The notes below the pieces were generated by a model. That model saw only the letters and a list, made by a program, of their open reading frames with translations, did no database searches and was not told where the DNA came from. The position numbers were made by a program, and so were the translations under genes. From Hypholoma sublateritium FD-334 SS-4 (lineage: Eukaryota; Basidiomycota; Agaricomycetes; Agaricales; Strophariaceae), in NCBI GenBank assembly GCA_000827495.1, contig KN817596.1, positions 36,942 to 100,941 on the forward strand: 64,000 bases of DNA. Direction: 5' to 3'. This document shows, one piece after another, positions 45,618-56,120 of the stretch (its first letter is position 1; each line of letters begins with the position of its first letter).

Positions 45618-46172
45618 AGCAACTTCGTCTTCGGTGGACTCCGTCAAGTGGGCAGTGTCATTTCATGATCCGGAGCCGCACGGTGGTACTTTGCTGTGTA
45701 TACATATAGAGAGTGTATGGTGCGCTACTTGTGCTTGTAAGCTGTGCTTATATTCTTAGTGTCTGGTATTTCAAATGCCGTGAGTCTGATTTCGGCGACT
45801 GTCCGAGAAATTCTTGTTGGTCTGATTGATGTCGATTGCAGGGTGAATTTCTGAAGGACATGTCAGGCGCTTATATTGTTGTGACGGTTCCCTTTAGCTT
45901 CGAAGTTCACGCGTTCTAGCAAGTCCCCGATGGGTTGCTTTCATTTGCGCGCATGCTTGGCGCAAGATAGTCTTCACGTAAACTTGTATGGAATCCACAG
46001 CAAAAGCAAAAATATATTTGTTGCACGCATGCTGATTGGTCAAGGATTCGGCAAAAAAGCCCAAGAACGGTGACGAAGCTGCCGATGACTCCGCACAGTG
46101 CACACCAATACTGCGCGCTGAAAGCGCCCAGGGGCCTATAAAGTTCATAATATTCGCCAGTATACATCCCCC
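45618..46172. other. Intergenic, no gene seen
   Basis: No supported frame. It should contain the ABC transporter promoter. A short hydrophobic frame on the minus strand (45,894-46,167) was judged chance. Confidence 0.4.
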
Positions 46173-48740
46173 ATGATCATGATCATGTCTCCCTACGAAA
46201 AATCATCTATCAAGGATGATACCGACAACATAAAGATTGAAGAACGCCAACTTGGTGTGTGGACATTACGTACTGAAGTACCCTCAAACGTTTTCCAGGA
46301 CCCGAGGAAGCTTTGGATAGAATTCGAAAAAGCTGTCCCATTTTGTCTGCGTCTGCTTGTTGACATATATAACGTCGCTCCCTATCACTTGATCATCTAT
46401 CTCGTCTGCAAATTAGCAGAAGGATTGGAGGAAATATTGATCCTCGGGTTTTCTGATAAGCTACTCAGAGCAGTATGTTTATCTATTTATGATGTGGTTC
46501 TTCACTCAAACTTCGTGCAGATTGAGATTGGACTTGTTGAAAGGAAACCAAATGTTTCTACAGTCGTTACCTCGATATTGTCACAACTCGCGTGTTCTTT
46601 CTTTTTCGTCTTATTGAAGTGGTATAGGTGTGTACCTAGTTTCTGATGGGAATGGAACCTGTAACCGAATCCGAATGATAGCAACACTTGCCATGGAATT
46701 CTTCGAGCCAAAGTCTCTAGTTACTTTCAATTAAAACTTATGAAGTCAAATCTACACCTTGATCTTGCAGCATCACAAGGCACGTATTCAACATCTACAA
46801 GTATATCCCTTTCTAATCGTTTGTTTATATGCGCTAGAGGCGGCCAGCAGGTCAGAGATCAGCGCTGGCGAAGCATATCGTTCATTGGAGCGTATTGTGG
46901 ATTTGATCACTGACGTCCTAAGGAGCGGAGGTCAATTGGCTTTTATAGCCCATGCATCGCGGTCTACGGGAGGACCGTGGTTTGTCATCATATCCCTAGC
47001 TCACCCGATTTTATCGACTTATTTAGCACCTAGCCTTTGGGATAAAGGTACGAATATGTATTCATATATTTTCCGGTGCGCTGTTTGATAGCCACTGCAT
47101 TGTAAATTCAGTCTGTTTTGGATATGTAGGAAATCCTACATATCAGAGGATCCAGTCACTTGAAAAATTTGCGGATGGAACTCTGCGACAAGATATCATA
47201 AGTGGCGGGCTGGCAGGGTGGATAATATCCGGTATGTGCTGTGTACCCTCCGTTTTCATAATTTAGTTATATTCATGCACACTTTCAGAGTACAGAAGTG
47301 GACATCGTAATTTGGGAAATTTGAATACCGAACACCCATCTCAGCAGCTATATAACGGGCGGCCTCTCGTCACGCGCATGTTGCTGGAAGCTACAGAGTT
47401 TGCTCCAATGGTAGAGTACTTGTATTTTCTGATTATTTGGCAACACTTTCAACGATTAGACACACAGATCTTCTGTGCGCTCAATGCTGCTCTGAATCCA
47501 GAAAATTTCTCTATCTCGTCAATTGCTCTTCTACAGCAGTCTTCGACTTATCTTCACTTCTCACTGCAAAGCACTTTGACCCGGGGAGGGGACATAAAAC
47601 GTAGTTTATCATCCTTGAAAGACATTTACCGTGATGATGCCAGTGAGGCCGTGATCCGAAATCCCATGAACGCTGGCATCATTCCATATCCTCACAGCAC
47701 GGGAAATCCTTCAAGGGGAATGTCATTTGAGTTGGGGTGAGTCGCTTTACACTTTCACGCGAAGAGTCAACAATTGTAACACTTCATTTCCAGCGGTGTT
47801 AATTTTTCGTATCCCGGGACGCAAAAGACGTCTCCGGCACTGAAGGACGTCTCGCTGACAATTCAAGCAGGGCAACTTATCGTTATTGTGGGCTCCAATG
47901 GAAGTGGGAAGTCTACTCTCATTCGTATTCTATCCCGTCTCTACGACCCGACCTCTGGCACAGTGCAAATCGATGGCAGGCCTTCTGAAGAATACATCGT
48001 GTCCGACCTGCACGAAGCTACGGCACTTCTAAGCCAGGACAATCAACTTTATCCGTTATCACTGCACGAGAATATTGGGCTCGGGTATCCGGATAAAGTA
48101 AAAGACATCGGGCTCGTCCAACAGGCCGCAGAACAGGGCGGGGCGATTGAGTTTATCTCGAAACTCAAAGATGGCATGAGCACTTTCCTCGAGCCTATTA
48201 TCCAGCCGTTCCAGATTAATTTGTACAGAAATAAGACACATGTCTTGTACAAGGAAATGGACGCTCTGCGTAAGAATATCGATATATCCGGTGGCGAGCG
48301 CCAAAAGGTTGTCGCGTAAGCGTTTTTTGATCATCCGAAGTTTCGGCGCTAAAGACTGCTAACGCTGCATTCCTCACAGTGCACGTTCTTTCATGAGATT
48401 TCAATCGGGGAAAATCAAGTTCGTGGCCGTGGATGAGCCTAGCTCTGCTCTGGACGCAGAGTCTGAGCTTAAGCTATTCGAGAACCTCATCAAGGTCCGA
48501 GATGGAAAGACTTTGGTCTTTGTCACCCACCGCTTCGGACATTTGACCAAATATGCTGATCAGATTATGTATGCTTGTTCCAATTTCTATGGTCATTGTC
48601 GTCCACTCACTTGGCGAATACATAGATGCATGAAGGATGGCTCCGTCTGTGAGGTAGGGTCACATGAAGAATTATTCAATAAAGATGGTGAATATCCAAA
48701 ACTGTACAAAATACAAGCGAGCGCATTCACCGCCCAGTAG
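46173..48740 (+). CDS. ABC transporter, half-size, HlyB/MsbA-like (674 aa)
   Basis: Nine exons: 46173-46472, 46521-46629, 46771-46800, 46838-47047, 47130-47231, 47289-47736, 47794-48315, 48380-48568, 48626-48740; phases agree, though the borders of exon 3 (30 nt) are provisional. The first 460 residues have several hydrophobic segments (FCLRLLVDIYNVAPYHLIIYLV; LSQLACSFFFVLL; FVIISLAHPILSTYL). The C-terminal nucleotide-binding domain is complete: Walker A GSNGSGKST, Q-loop LLSQDNQLYPLSLHENIGLG, signature ISGGERQKVVAAR, Walker B KFVAVDEP, D-loop SALDAE, H-loop FVTHRFGH. It would pump an unknown substrate as a dimer. The signature has ISGGE instead of LSGGQ, as in the related fungal group. In-frame ATG at 46185 is an alternative start. 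The 3' end converges with the first methyltransferase gene (86 bp gap). Confidence 0.85.
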
Positions 48741-48826
48741 AAAGTACTTTCAATTTACATGTGGCCATACGATATTTGTAGCATAACCGAATATACGTAT
48801 GTTTCCTTTCTCGTAAATAAGATGAG

Positions 48827-49592
48827 CTAATAGACACCCGGTATAACTTGATATCGAACCCTACTCGCCCACTGCTCCCATTCTATCCCAAATCGTGCTT
48901 GAAGGGCTTTATCCTCACTCGACATCCGCCCAAACGTTATAACGGATGAAAACAATATAACGAGCACCACAAACGTGGTTAGAACGGCCTTCCCAGCCAA
49001 CGTGCTCCACAGGCCCGATTCCCTGACCCACGATCCAGAACCGAACTGCCACAAGAGCCATCCGGAATGTGTAAATAAAATGGCCGTATAGCTCGGGTGG
49101 CGCACGACTGAGTAGGGCCCGCCGGTGATGAGCTCGTGGTCTTTCTGGATGCTTGCTTCGAAGCGGAAGTGCTTGCCGAGGTAATGGTAAGTGGAAATTC
49201 TGATCAGCGTTCCGAACATCGTCATGATCGCACCGACGAGGGTGGCAGGGGTAATGCATAAGTTCGCGGCATTGCTGTCTTTGAAGAGCAAAGCTTTGAT
49301 GATAAGACTCGAATGTTTGGAGTCAGGGATATTAACTGCGACTATTAAGGCAATCTCAGCCATCCCAACAAAAAGTTGCAGAGCCTGGGAGTATTGACAT
49401 TAGTATAATATCAGTTATTGCAAGCGTCGGAACATCCACCCTCGCATATTTGGGGACTTGATAATACCAGGAGGTATAACTTGTGTTCTGAGAAATCCAC
49501 TCCGTTTTCGGAGGTGTAGGGTTAGGAGACGTTATGCATTTGTTGAACGCTAGAGAGAAGAGAAACACGAATGGGATCTTTGCGAGCGACAT
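48827..49592 (-). CDS. Isoprenylcysteine methyltransferase-like, copy A (236 aa)
   Basis: Exons 49592-49440 and 49384-48827, 55-nt phase-0 intron. The ICMT family methylates the carboxyl group of prenylated C-terminal cysteines (Ste14 in yeast) at the ER, using S-adenosylmethionine. Visible features: hydrophobic segments throughout, LGKHFRFEASIQKDHELITGGPYSVVRHPSY with the conserved GPY-x-x-VRHP-x-Y block, and the tail MSSEDKALQARFG followed by W-x-x-W-x-x-R-V. Exon 2 is 558 nt, exactly the length in the three other copies. An ATAAAAGG box lies at 49,634-49,642, about 45 nt upstream of the start codon. Slightly more diverged from B and D than these are from each other. Whether all copies keep the CaaX role or use other substrates cannot be told. 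Confidence 0.87.
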
Positions 49593-50776
49593 AGTACTGC
49601 GTACTTGCGGGGAACTACCAACTTGAACGAAATCCTTTTATGCATTTCAAGGCCGCCACGAATTTCAAATAATTTACCCTCGTGATATAGGACACAGTTA
49701 CGCGTTGGCTATAATGGGGGCCTTTAAGTTGAATGTCTGGCACCAATATCGTGCCACTGAAAGATATGGCAACATGATAGGTATCAAATTAGGGAGCCGC
49801 AATAAATTACCCATTGAATGCATAGCATGGAATTTAGCGTGCCGCTCGTTATTTTAAGCAACTGAATTCGAGAGAAACTCGTTGGAAGGTACAACAATGA
49901 AGGGCGCATCAAATCGCACCGGAAAGCCCTCTTGTGGTCCATCCTGCTTATCGACAGAAGTTTCAAGATAGTATCTACGCCCCTTGATCAGGAGCTTGGC
50001 CCACGGCCAGTCATATGTTGTTCTTGCCGGGGCCCTGCCGTGCACATCTATTGTGCACGCTAGGTAAGTCAGGACCCCCTATATAAATGCCATCGACCAA
50101 TAATACTGTGTTAAATGAACCCCAGAAAGCGTCCGTCCAGGAAACAGACACACGGTATCTTGGTGGCACACTGTTTTGTACGACGATATTTCGTGATTTG
50201 CATCTCAGTCTGGTCAGCTACTGATATATAGAGACTAGCTGTGTTCCGATTGATTAGAAGAGAAAACGTCCTGCTTGGGTCCTGGGGTAATCTCACGCAC
50301 TCGTCCTTAGAGATAAGGAATCTTCATTTCGTGCGGATTTCGTATTCCTGAGGTAGTGTGGCACGCTTTGGCTCGAGCGCTAACTCTCGGCATGATCCGG
50401 GTTGCCGCACTGCCGTGGAATCAAACGCAATTCCAGTGGTTGCCAAAAACTTCAAGTAGAGACCCAGACGTGCAAAACCGTCGCAAAACACTACTTACCG
50501 TGGGTCTAACGTCCGTGTATACAGATTGGTGTTCCTACATGATCCCTACTGTGCACAACTTTTCCCCGATAAGATTGCACCTACCCTTGACCCACCCAGC
50601 AGTGAGCACCGAAGGCTTCCGATCTCAAACAGGCGAAGCAGCAATTTTTCACTGGGGTTTAAAGCTTAAATGTTGAAAGGTGCGCTTCGGCTGTAATAAA
50701 ATTTCATATATCCAATGTACTTTTTGTAAAGTAATCTAAGGAACTGTCTTTCGCGAAGGAGAGCAAAAGGAGAGGT
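49593..50776. other. No gene seen; promoter of copy A at the left end
   Basis: A few frames of about 100 codons with no domain. No methyltransferase fragment noticed. Confidence 0.4.
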
Positions 50777-51563
50777 CTAATAAATCCCGGGTACAACCAT
50801 GTACCGCACCCGACTTGCCCACTGGTCCCACTGCGTCCCGAACCGCGCTTGAAGCGCCTTATCTTCGCTCGACATGCGCCCAAGCGTCAGGTTAAGCGTG
50901 CCCAAGATTACCAGCACCGCAAACGCCGACACACCAAGCTTGCCCAACAGCGTCCCCCACAGCCCGGACTCGCGCACCCACGACCCCGCGCCGAACTGCC
51001 ACAGGAACCAGCCCGGGTGCGAGATCAGCAGCCCGGTGTAGCTCGGGTGGCGCACGACCGCGTACGGGCCCCCGGTGACGAGCTGGTGGTCCTTCTGTAT
51101 GCTCGCCTCGAAGCGGAAGAATTTGCCGAGGTAGCGGAAGGTGACGACGCGGATGAGCGTGCCGGTGACCATCATCAGCCCGCCGGCGAGCGTCGCGGGC
51201 GTGAGGCGCAAGTTTGCGGCGTTGCCCCCCGGGAAGAGGAGCGTGCGGAGGATGAGCTTAGATAGCGGCGCGTCGGGGTTGTACGCGGCGAGGATGAGGG
51301 CGATTTCTGCTAGGCCCGCGAGGAGCTGCATAGACTGGGTGATGGCATGCCGTTAGCCACAATATTGCGTAGGCGAGCGCATGTACGTGAGCGTTATATT
51401 TACTCACTGTCGCGTATTTCGGCAGCTCTTGGGTGTACCAGGCGGTGTTGAGCGTTTTCTTCGAGAACCGCTCCGCTTTGGGCGGCGCGGGGTTCGGGGA
51501 GGTGATGCATCGTTTGAAGGCGAGCGAGAAAGCTACGATGAGGGGGATTTTTGCAAGAGACAT
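50777..51563 (-). CDS. Isoprenylcysteine methyltransferase-like, copy B (237 aa)
   Basis: Exons 51563-51408 and 51334-50777 (558 nt), 73-nt phase-0 intron. I chose the acceptor at 51,335 because SMQLLAGLAEIALI then aligns with ALQLFVGMAEIALI of copy A; a later AG would lose three residues. Features as in the family: GGPYAVVRHPSYTGLL, RFEASIQKDHQLV, SEDKALQARFG. GC-richer than copy A. A TATATAAAAGG box (minus strand, 51,595-51,606) is about 35 nt from the start codon. Closest relative in the array is copy D. It lies 235 bp downstream (transcription-wise) of copy C, on the same strand. Confidence 0.88.
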
Positions 51564-51798
51564 TTGCGCTGTTGTCCTATGCCTATTCCGACTATCCTTT
51601 TATATATCGTAGGGCCGGTACTATGTCTGCCCGGTTTCAGAGCAACTGCAGGGTGGCTGTGGAAAATATTTTAATTATAGGCGATAGAAAAACCCGATCT
51701 CCCAGAACTTCTTTTTCTATATTATTGTACACGATATCCCTTTGAGTCTAGCATAATACCACCGTTCCGCGAGAGGAAGATTGACCCCCATTCGGTGT

Positions 51799-52596
51799 TT
51801 AATAAACCCACGGAACGACAGCGTAGGGCACGCGCCGATACCAGTCCTCCCATTGTGCGCCGAACTGCTTCCGAAGCGCCACGTCCTCGCGCGCCATGCG
51901 CGTGAGCGTCAGGACGCTCGCGGGCAACAGCCCGAAGCCCAAATACAGCAGCAGCGCCGCCTTCCCCAGCGGCGTCCCCAGCACGCCGCTCTCGCGCACC
52001 CACGAGCCCGGCGCGAACGTCCACATAAGCCACCCGGCAGTCACGAGCAGCAGGCCGGTGTAGCTGGGATGCCGCACGTACGCGTACGGGCCGGTCGTGA
52101 TCAGGCGGTGGTCGCGCTGGATGCTGATTTCGAAGCGGAAGAAGCGCCCGAGCTCGCGGAACGTCCAGCGCCGGATGCGCGCGCCGCCAATCCAGAGGAG
52201 CGCGCTGAGGAGAGAGGGCGCCGAGAGTTTTACGCCCGCGGGGTTCCCCCCCGCGAAAACGAGATAGGAGAGGATTGTTGGGGAGATGGGGGAGTCTGGG
52301 AAGGCGCGCGCGAGGATGAGAAGGATCTCGGCGATGGATAACAGTATCTGACCGTTCTAGTAAAAAGAAGGGGTCGGGAGAGTCAGATGGTGTGCTTTTG
52401 ACAAGGGTGGAATATTAATCACCCGAATCAACGCCAGTCTGTAGTTTCTAACAACGGGTATGTCTAAGGCAATGGTTTCTAAAACCTCGTTCTTCGGCGG
52501 TGGGGCTTGTGGGGGCGTGAAAATGGCTTTCACGTCTAGAGCAAGCAAAATAAGGAGGGGTATCTTGAGCAAGGTGAACGTTGCGTCTGTGAACAT
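51799..52596 (-). CDS. Isoprenylcysteine methyltransferase-like, copy C (243 aa, divergent)
   Basis: Exons 52596-52423 and 52356-51799 (558 nt), 66-nt phase-0 intron. Most divergent intact copy: its N-terminus starts MFTDATFTLLKIPLLILLALD and is six residues longer. The core keeps RFFRFEISIQRDHRLITTGPYAYVRHPSYTGLL, and the tail is MAREDVALRKQFGAQWEDW. Hydrophobic stretches SYLVF, PSLLSALLWIGG and LYLGFGLLPASVL fit several membrane helices. An ATAAAAG box (minus strand, near 52,643-52,650) precedes the start. The decayed copy E (55.6-56.1 kb) is its closest relative. The divergence suggests a different substrate from A, B and D, but no assignment is possible. Confidence 0.86.
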
Positions 52597-53237
52597 TGTG
52601 ATGCAGGCGTCCAGGTCGACAGCCTTCCCGCCGCTCTTGCTACGCTTTTATGGATTTCGTCTCCCCAAAAAGTTTATCGCGAACTAAGGCATTGGTAGCT
52701 GCAAGGAGTAAGCAGGACGATACTGCTTCCTGGATCGGGCTTAACGGCTTAACGTGATTGATGTATCAGACTTGCGATTTGCGTAGATTGAAACTTCCCA
52801 CCTACCATAAATATAGCCCCACTTTCACGAGAAAAAATATCACATCGCCTGCAGGTTGCAAGGGAGCCGAGGAAGCAAGAGATGGCCCAGTGGTCGGACA
52901 TTAAATTTCAGGGCTTTCCGACTAATATAAGACCGGGAGAACGTGAGTCGGGTCCCTGGAGGATGCGAATAAACTGGTCCCGATATAATTAAGGCGATGA
53001 AAAAAGATACCATGGCAGAGCATGGCAGTTGTTATTGACCGACCAGGTTTTAGTGCGCAGGTAGAGAACGGTCGGGAACTATTCAGTTCAGAATTAGTGA
53101 TATTGAATAGATAGATGATACTGAAGGAGATACGAGGTTGTCGGCAGCATGCAAGGCCGTTTCTGCAGATACGGTAGATATATTTCCCCGCGTCAGAGTC
53201 AGAGAATTCAATAAAGAAACAGAGGTAATAGAAACCG
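52597..53237. other. No gene seen
   Basis: Mixed composition; promoter of copy C on its left side, 3' flank of the TMEM242-like gene on its right. No supported frame. Confidence 0.4.
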
Positions 53238-54088
53238 TCACGAGTCTCCAAATTCCTTCTCTCGTTTCGCGCGCTCGACCCGTGCCTCCGCCTCGACTTC
53301 GCGCATTGCCATTTGCGCCCATAAAGAAAACCCGCCCACGTTGTAGGCGGCTTCCAGTCGGCGCTGTGCCTTCTCCCAGTCCCACTCCTCCTCATGGCCC
53401 GCGGGCGCGACGTGGTCTAGCTGCCGCCGCTCCTCCTCCGTCTCCGGCGCGCGGTGTATCCGCGCCGTGAGGCTCGGCATGGACTTCCACAGGAAGAAGC
53501 GCATTTTACTGCCGAATTCGCGTACCTATGCAGGGCGCGGTTAGCATGCAGGGAAGCAATGGATGATGACACAGGGACCCACATCGTGCACGTCCATCGT
53601 GGTCCGCACGGTCCAGGCGAGGCCGCCGGCACCCGCGAGGACGAGCGCCGTGGCGATGCCGAACGCCTTCGCGGCCATGAGGGCGGAGCTTGCGTTCATG
53701 CGTGCGAGCGCAGACATCATCTCGCTGGCGCTCGGCGTCTCGATCTCCTCGCGCAGCGACGTGACGACGGGCTCGGCTGAAGATGCGGTGGAGGTGGCGG
53801 CGGCCTGTGGAAGGCGCGCGCTAGCCTGAGCGCTGCGCGTCGGGGGTGCAACAGAGCCCTTGAGAGCTACGCGAGCTGCGCCGCCGCGCTTACGGAGCAT
53901 GAGGAGCGGGATGGCGAGCGCCAGACTCGTACCCACGAACTGTCGGGCAACACGTCAACGATGGGGACACGGGGTGGTGGAGTTGCAGTTACGGCGGATA
54001 TGGGCATCCATAGCGGCACTTTTGTTAGCTTTTCGTTCGATGTTGGGTCGGAAGTGGAGGAACCTGCGCCTTGAGGCGACGTAGCCAT
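53238..54088 (-). CDS. TMEM242-like small membrane protein (237 aa)
   Basis: Exons 54088-54020, 53939-53583 and 53525-53238; introns of 80 and 57 nt, both phase 0. Two hydrophobic segments, VGTSLALAIPLLML (about residues 25-38) and AFGIATALVLAGAGGLAWTV (about 118-137), surround an Ala/Ser/Thr-rich loop. The segment after the second span, MDVHDVREFGSKMR, resembles the conserved end of TMEM242/UPF0463 proteins, which assist assembly of mitochondrial ATP synthase and complex I in animals. A charged C-terminal helix (EEEWDWEKAQRR, VEAEARVERAKREKE) extends beyond the usual family length. The first intron was chosen because reading straight through shifts the frame before GTSLALA. Family call is by resemblance only. 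The gene sits inside the methyltransferase array with no evident functional link. Confidence 0.6.
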
Positions 54089-54661
54089 GAGAGCCGCCGT
54101 AGCCGCGCGGCGAAATTTCGCAACTGTGATTGTCTTTGTTTGTTAGCGCGTTTGCGTTCAAGCGGCGACAAATACGCTCTGGGCGCTAAGTAATCCAGAA
54201 TTTATCCTACAGGCTATAGGTCAAGCTCGGCTGGACGCTGATATTCGTAAAGTAACGTGTAGATCCTAAGACTTGGTATTTTCTTTGATAAATCCCCTAT
54301 CCCCCCCCCCTGAATATGATATTTATCCACTTAGCTTGCACTTAGCTCTTTATTCCACTTTATTCTTGCTTTGTTCTGCTTTAAAATTTAGAACTGCGTA
54401 GTACATATAAATTCGTCACATCATCCAGGCTGACATTCAAGATGTCTCTATTGAAAGTGTAAATGGTAGGTAAGCCTAATAGATAGCGAGTAATAGATAG
54501 CGAGTAATAGATAGCGAGTAAGTGGCCAGTAGAGTAAGTAAAAAAATAAAATAGAGTATTCACGTCGATGTAAACAACCGACAAAGAAAATAATGTAGGA
54601 CAGATAAATAGAAAGAATTAAAGTGAAATCTCCTCCCATTCGCTACAGTTCACAGGAAGAG
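54089..54661. other. AT-rich spacer with a small minisatellite
   Basis: Contains a C10 run near 54,301 and three copies of a 14-bp unit (ATAGATAGCGAGTA) at about 54,480-54,521. No gene. Confidence 0.6.
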
Positions 54662-55433
54662 CTAATAAACTCCCGGAACAACCATGTATCGGACCCGACT
54701 CGCCCACCGATCCCACTGCGGCCCGAATCGCTCTTGCAGCGCCCTGTCTTCACTGGACATGCGCCCGAACGTGAGGTGGATCGAGCCCAAGATCACAAGA
54801 ACCGTAAACGCCAGTACGCCAAGCTTCCCGAGCAGTGTCCGCCATAGCCCGGACTCCAGCACCCACGAACCCTCACCAAACTGCCAGAGGAACCACCCAA
54901 CGTGCGAAATCAGAAGGCCGGTGTAGCTGGGGTGGCGCACGATAGCATACGGGCCTCCGGTAATAAGTTGGTGGTCCTTCTGTATGCTCGCCTCGAAGCG
55001 GAAGAACTGGCCGAGGTAGCGGAAGGTGACGACGCGGATGAGCGTGCCGGCGATCATCATTAGCCCGCCGGCGAGCGTCGCGGGTGTAAGACGCAGGTTT
55101 GCGGCGTTCCCGCCTTCGAAGAGGAGCATGTCGAGGATCAACTTAGAGAGGGGTTCATCGGGACTGTTTGCGGCGAGGATTATGGCGACCTCTGCCAGAC
55201 CGGCGAGAAGCTGCAAACACTAAGCAATACCATGCTATTAGACAAACTTTCAAATCAGCGGACTGGGTTATATTTACCCTTGCGTATCTTAGCATGTTCT
55301 GCGTATACCAGGTTGTGTTCAATGTTTTATTAGAGATTCGCTCTGCCTTTGGCGCTGCCGGGTTTGGGGGTGTGATGCATCGCTTGTATGCGAATGAGAA
55401 GAGCACGACGAGGGGGATTTTCGAAATAGACAT
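54662..55433 (-). CDS. Isoprenylcysteine methyltransferase-like, copy D (237 aa)
   Basis: Exons 55433-55278 and 55219-54662 (558 nt), 58-nt phase-0 intron (donor GTAAAT). Nearly collinear with copy B and the most similar to it: LLAGLAEVAIILAANSPDEPLSKLIL against LLAGLAEIALILAAYNPDAPLSKLIL, shared FRYLGxFFRFEASIQKDHQL and GGPYAxVRHPSYTGLLISH. A TATAAAAGG box (minus strand, 55,468-55,477) lies about 35-44 nt upstream of the start. The flanking DNA before the start also matches that of copy B, so B and D descend from a duplication that included their neighbours C and E. Confidence 0.88.
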
Positions 55434-55589
55434 TGCGACGTTGTCCTGCTATGACCTTGCGCGCCATCCTTTTATACACCGCAGGTCTGGTTTCAGAAGA
55501 GACTGCAGGGTTGGCAGTGGCAATGTTTTAATTATCGGCTACTGCAAATCGACTTACTATGTCCCACACTAAGAGACTGCTCCATTTCT

Positions 55590-56120
55590 GTACTTAGAGG
55601 GCACGGGCCGATGTTATTCTTCGTCGGACCACTGCGAGAGTCACGGATATAATTTCGGCAGCAGGCCAAAAGCGAAGCACAGCAGCAGCGATCTCAGTCC
55701 CAGCGCGGTGGCTCAGGCGACGCACTCAATCTGTATGTCAATGTTGAGTCGGAAGAAGAGCATGAATTTGCTGAACGTCACAGCCTGCGACTTGCACGGA
55801 GCCGAGGGTGGGCAAGCCGAGCTGCACGCGTGTGGGGCCGCACCCAGGGAGCCTTACCGGCCCATTCTGGCGATACGGATGAGGTTGGGAAGGCGGTCGT
55901 GGACACCACTACTAGGTAAACTAAGTAACGGAAGTCGGAAGCCGGACAGATGATATGTTTGATGCTCGGTAATCAACTTTATCCGAATCAAAATAAATGC
56001 GTACTTTATGAGAGCTGCACGTCGATGGTCCTGGTCTGATGTGCATGGGAGGCAGAGGAAGGGAATAAAATTTAGGTGGGTGAGTCGGAGTCAAGACAAG
56101 CAAAATAAGGAGGAGATTCT
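55590..56120 (-). pseudogene. Decayed isoprenylcysteine methyltransferase, copy E
   Basis: No open frame, but patches match copy C in order and on the same strand. Positions 55,665-55,700 (CACAGCAGCAGCGA) match near 51,940. Positions 55,735-55,765 (CGGAAGAAG) match near 52,130. Positions 56,094-56,120 (CAAGCAAAATAAGGAGG) match 52,543-52,560 in the first exon of C. Stops and length changes lie between the patches. Its place relative to copy D equals that of C relative to B. Confidence 0.65.
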
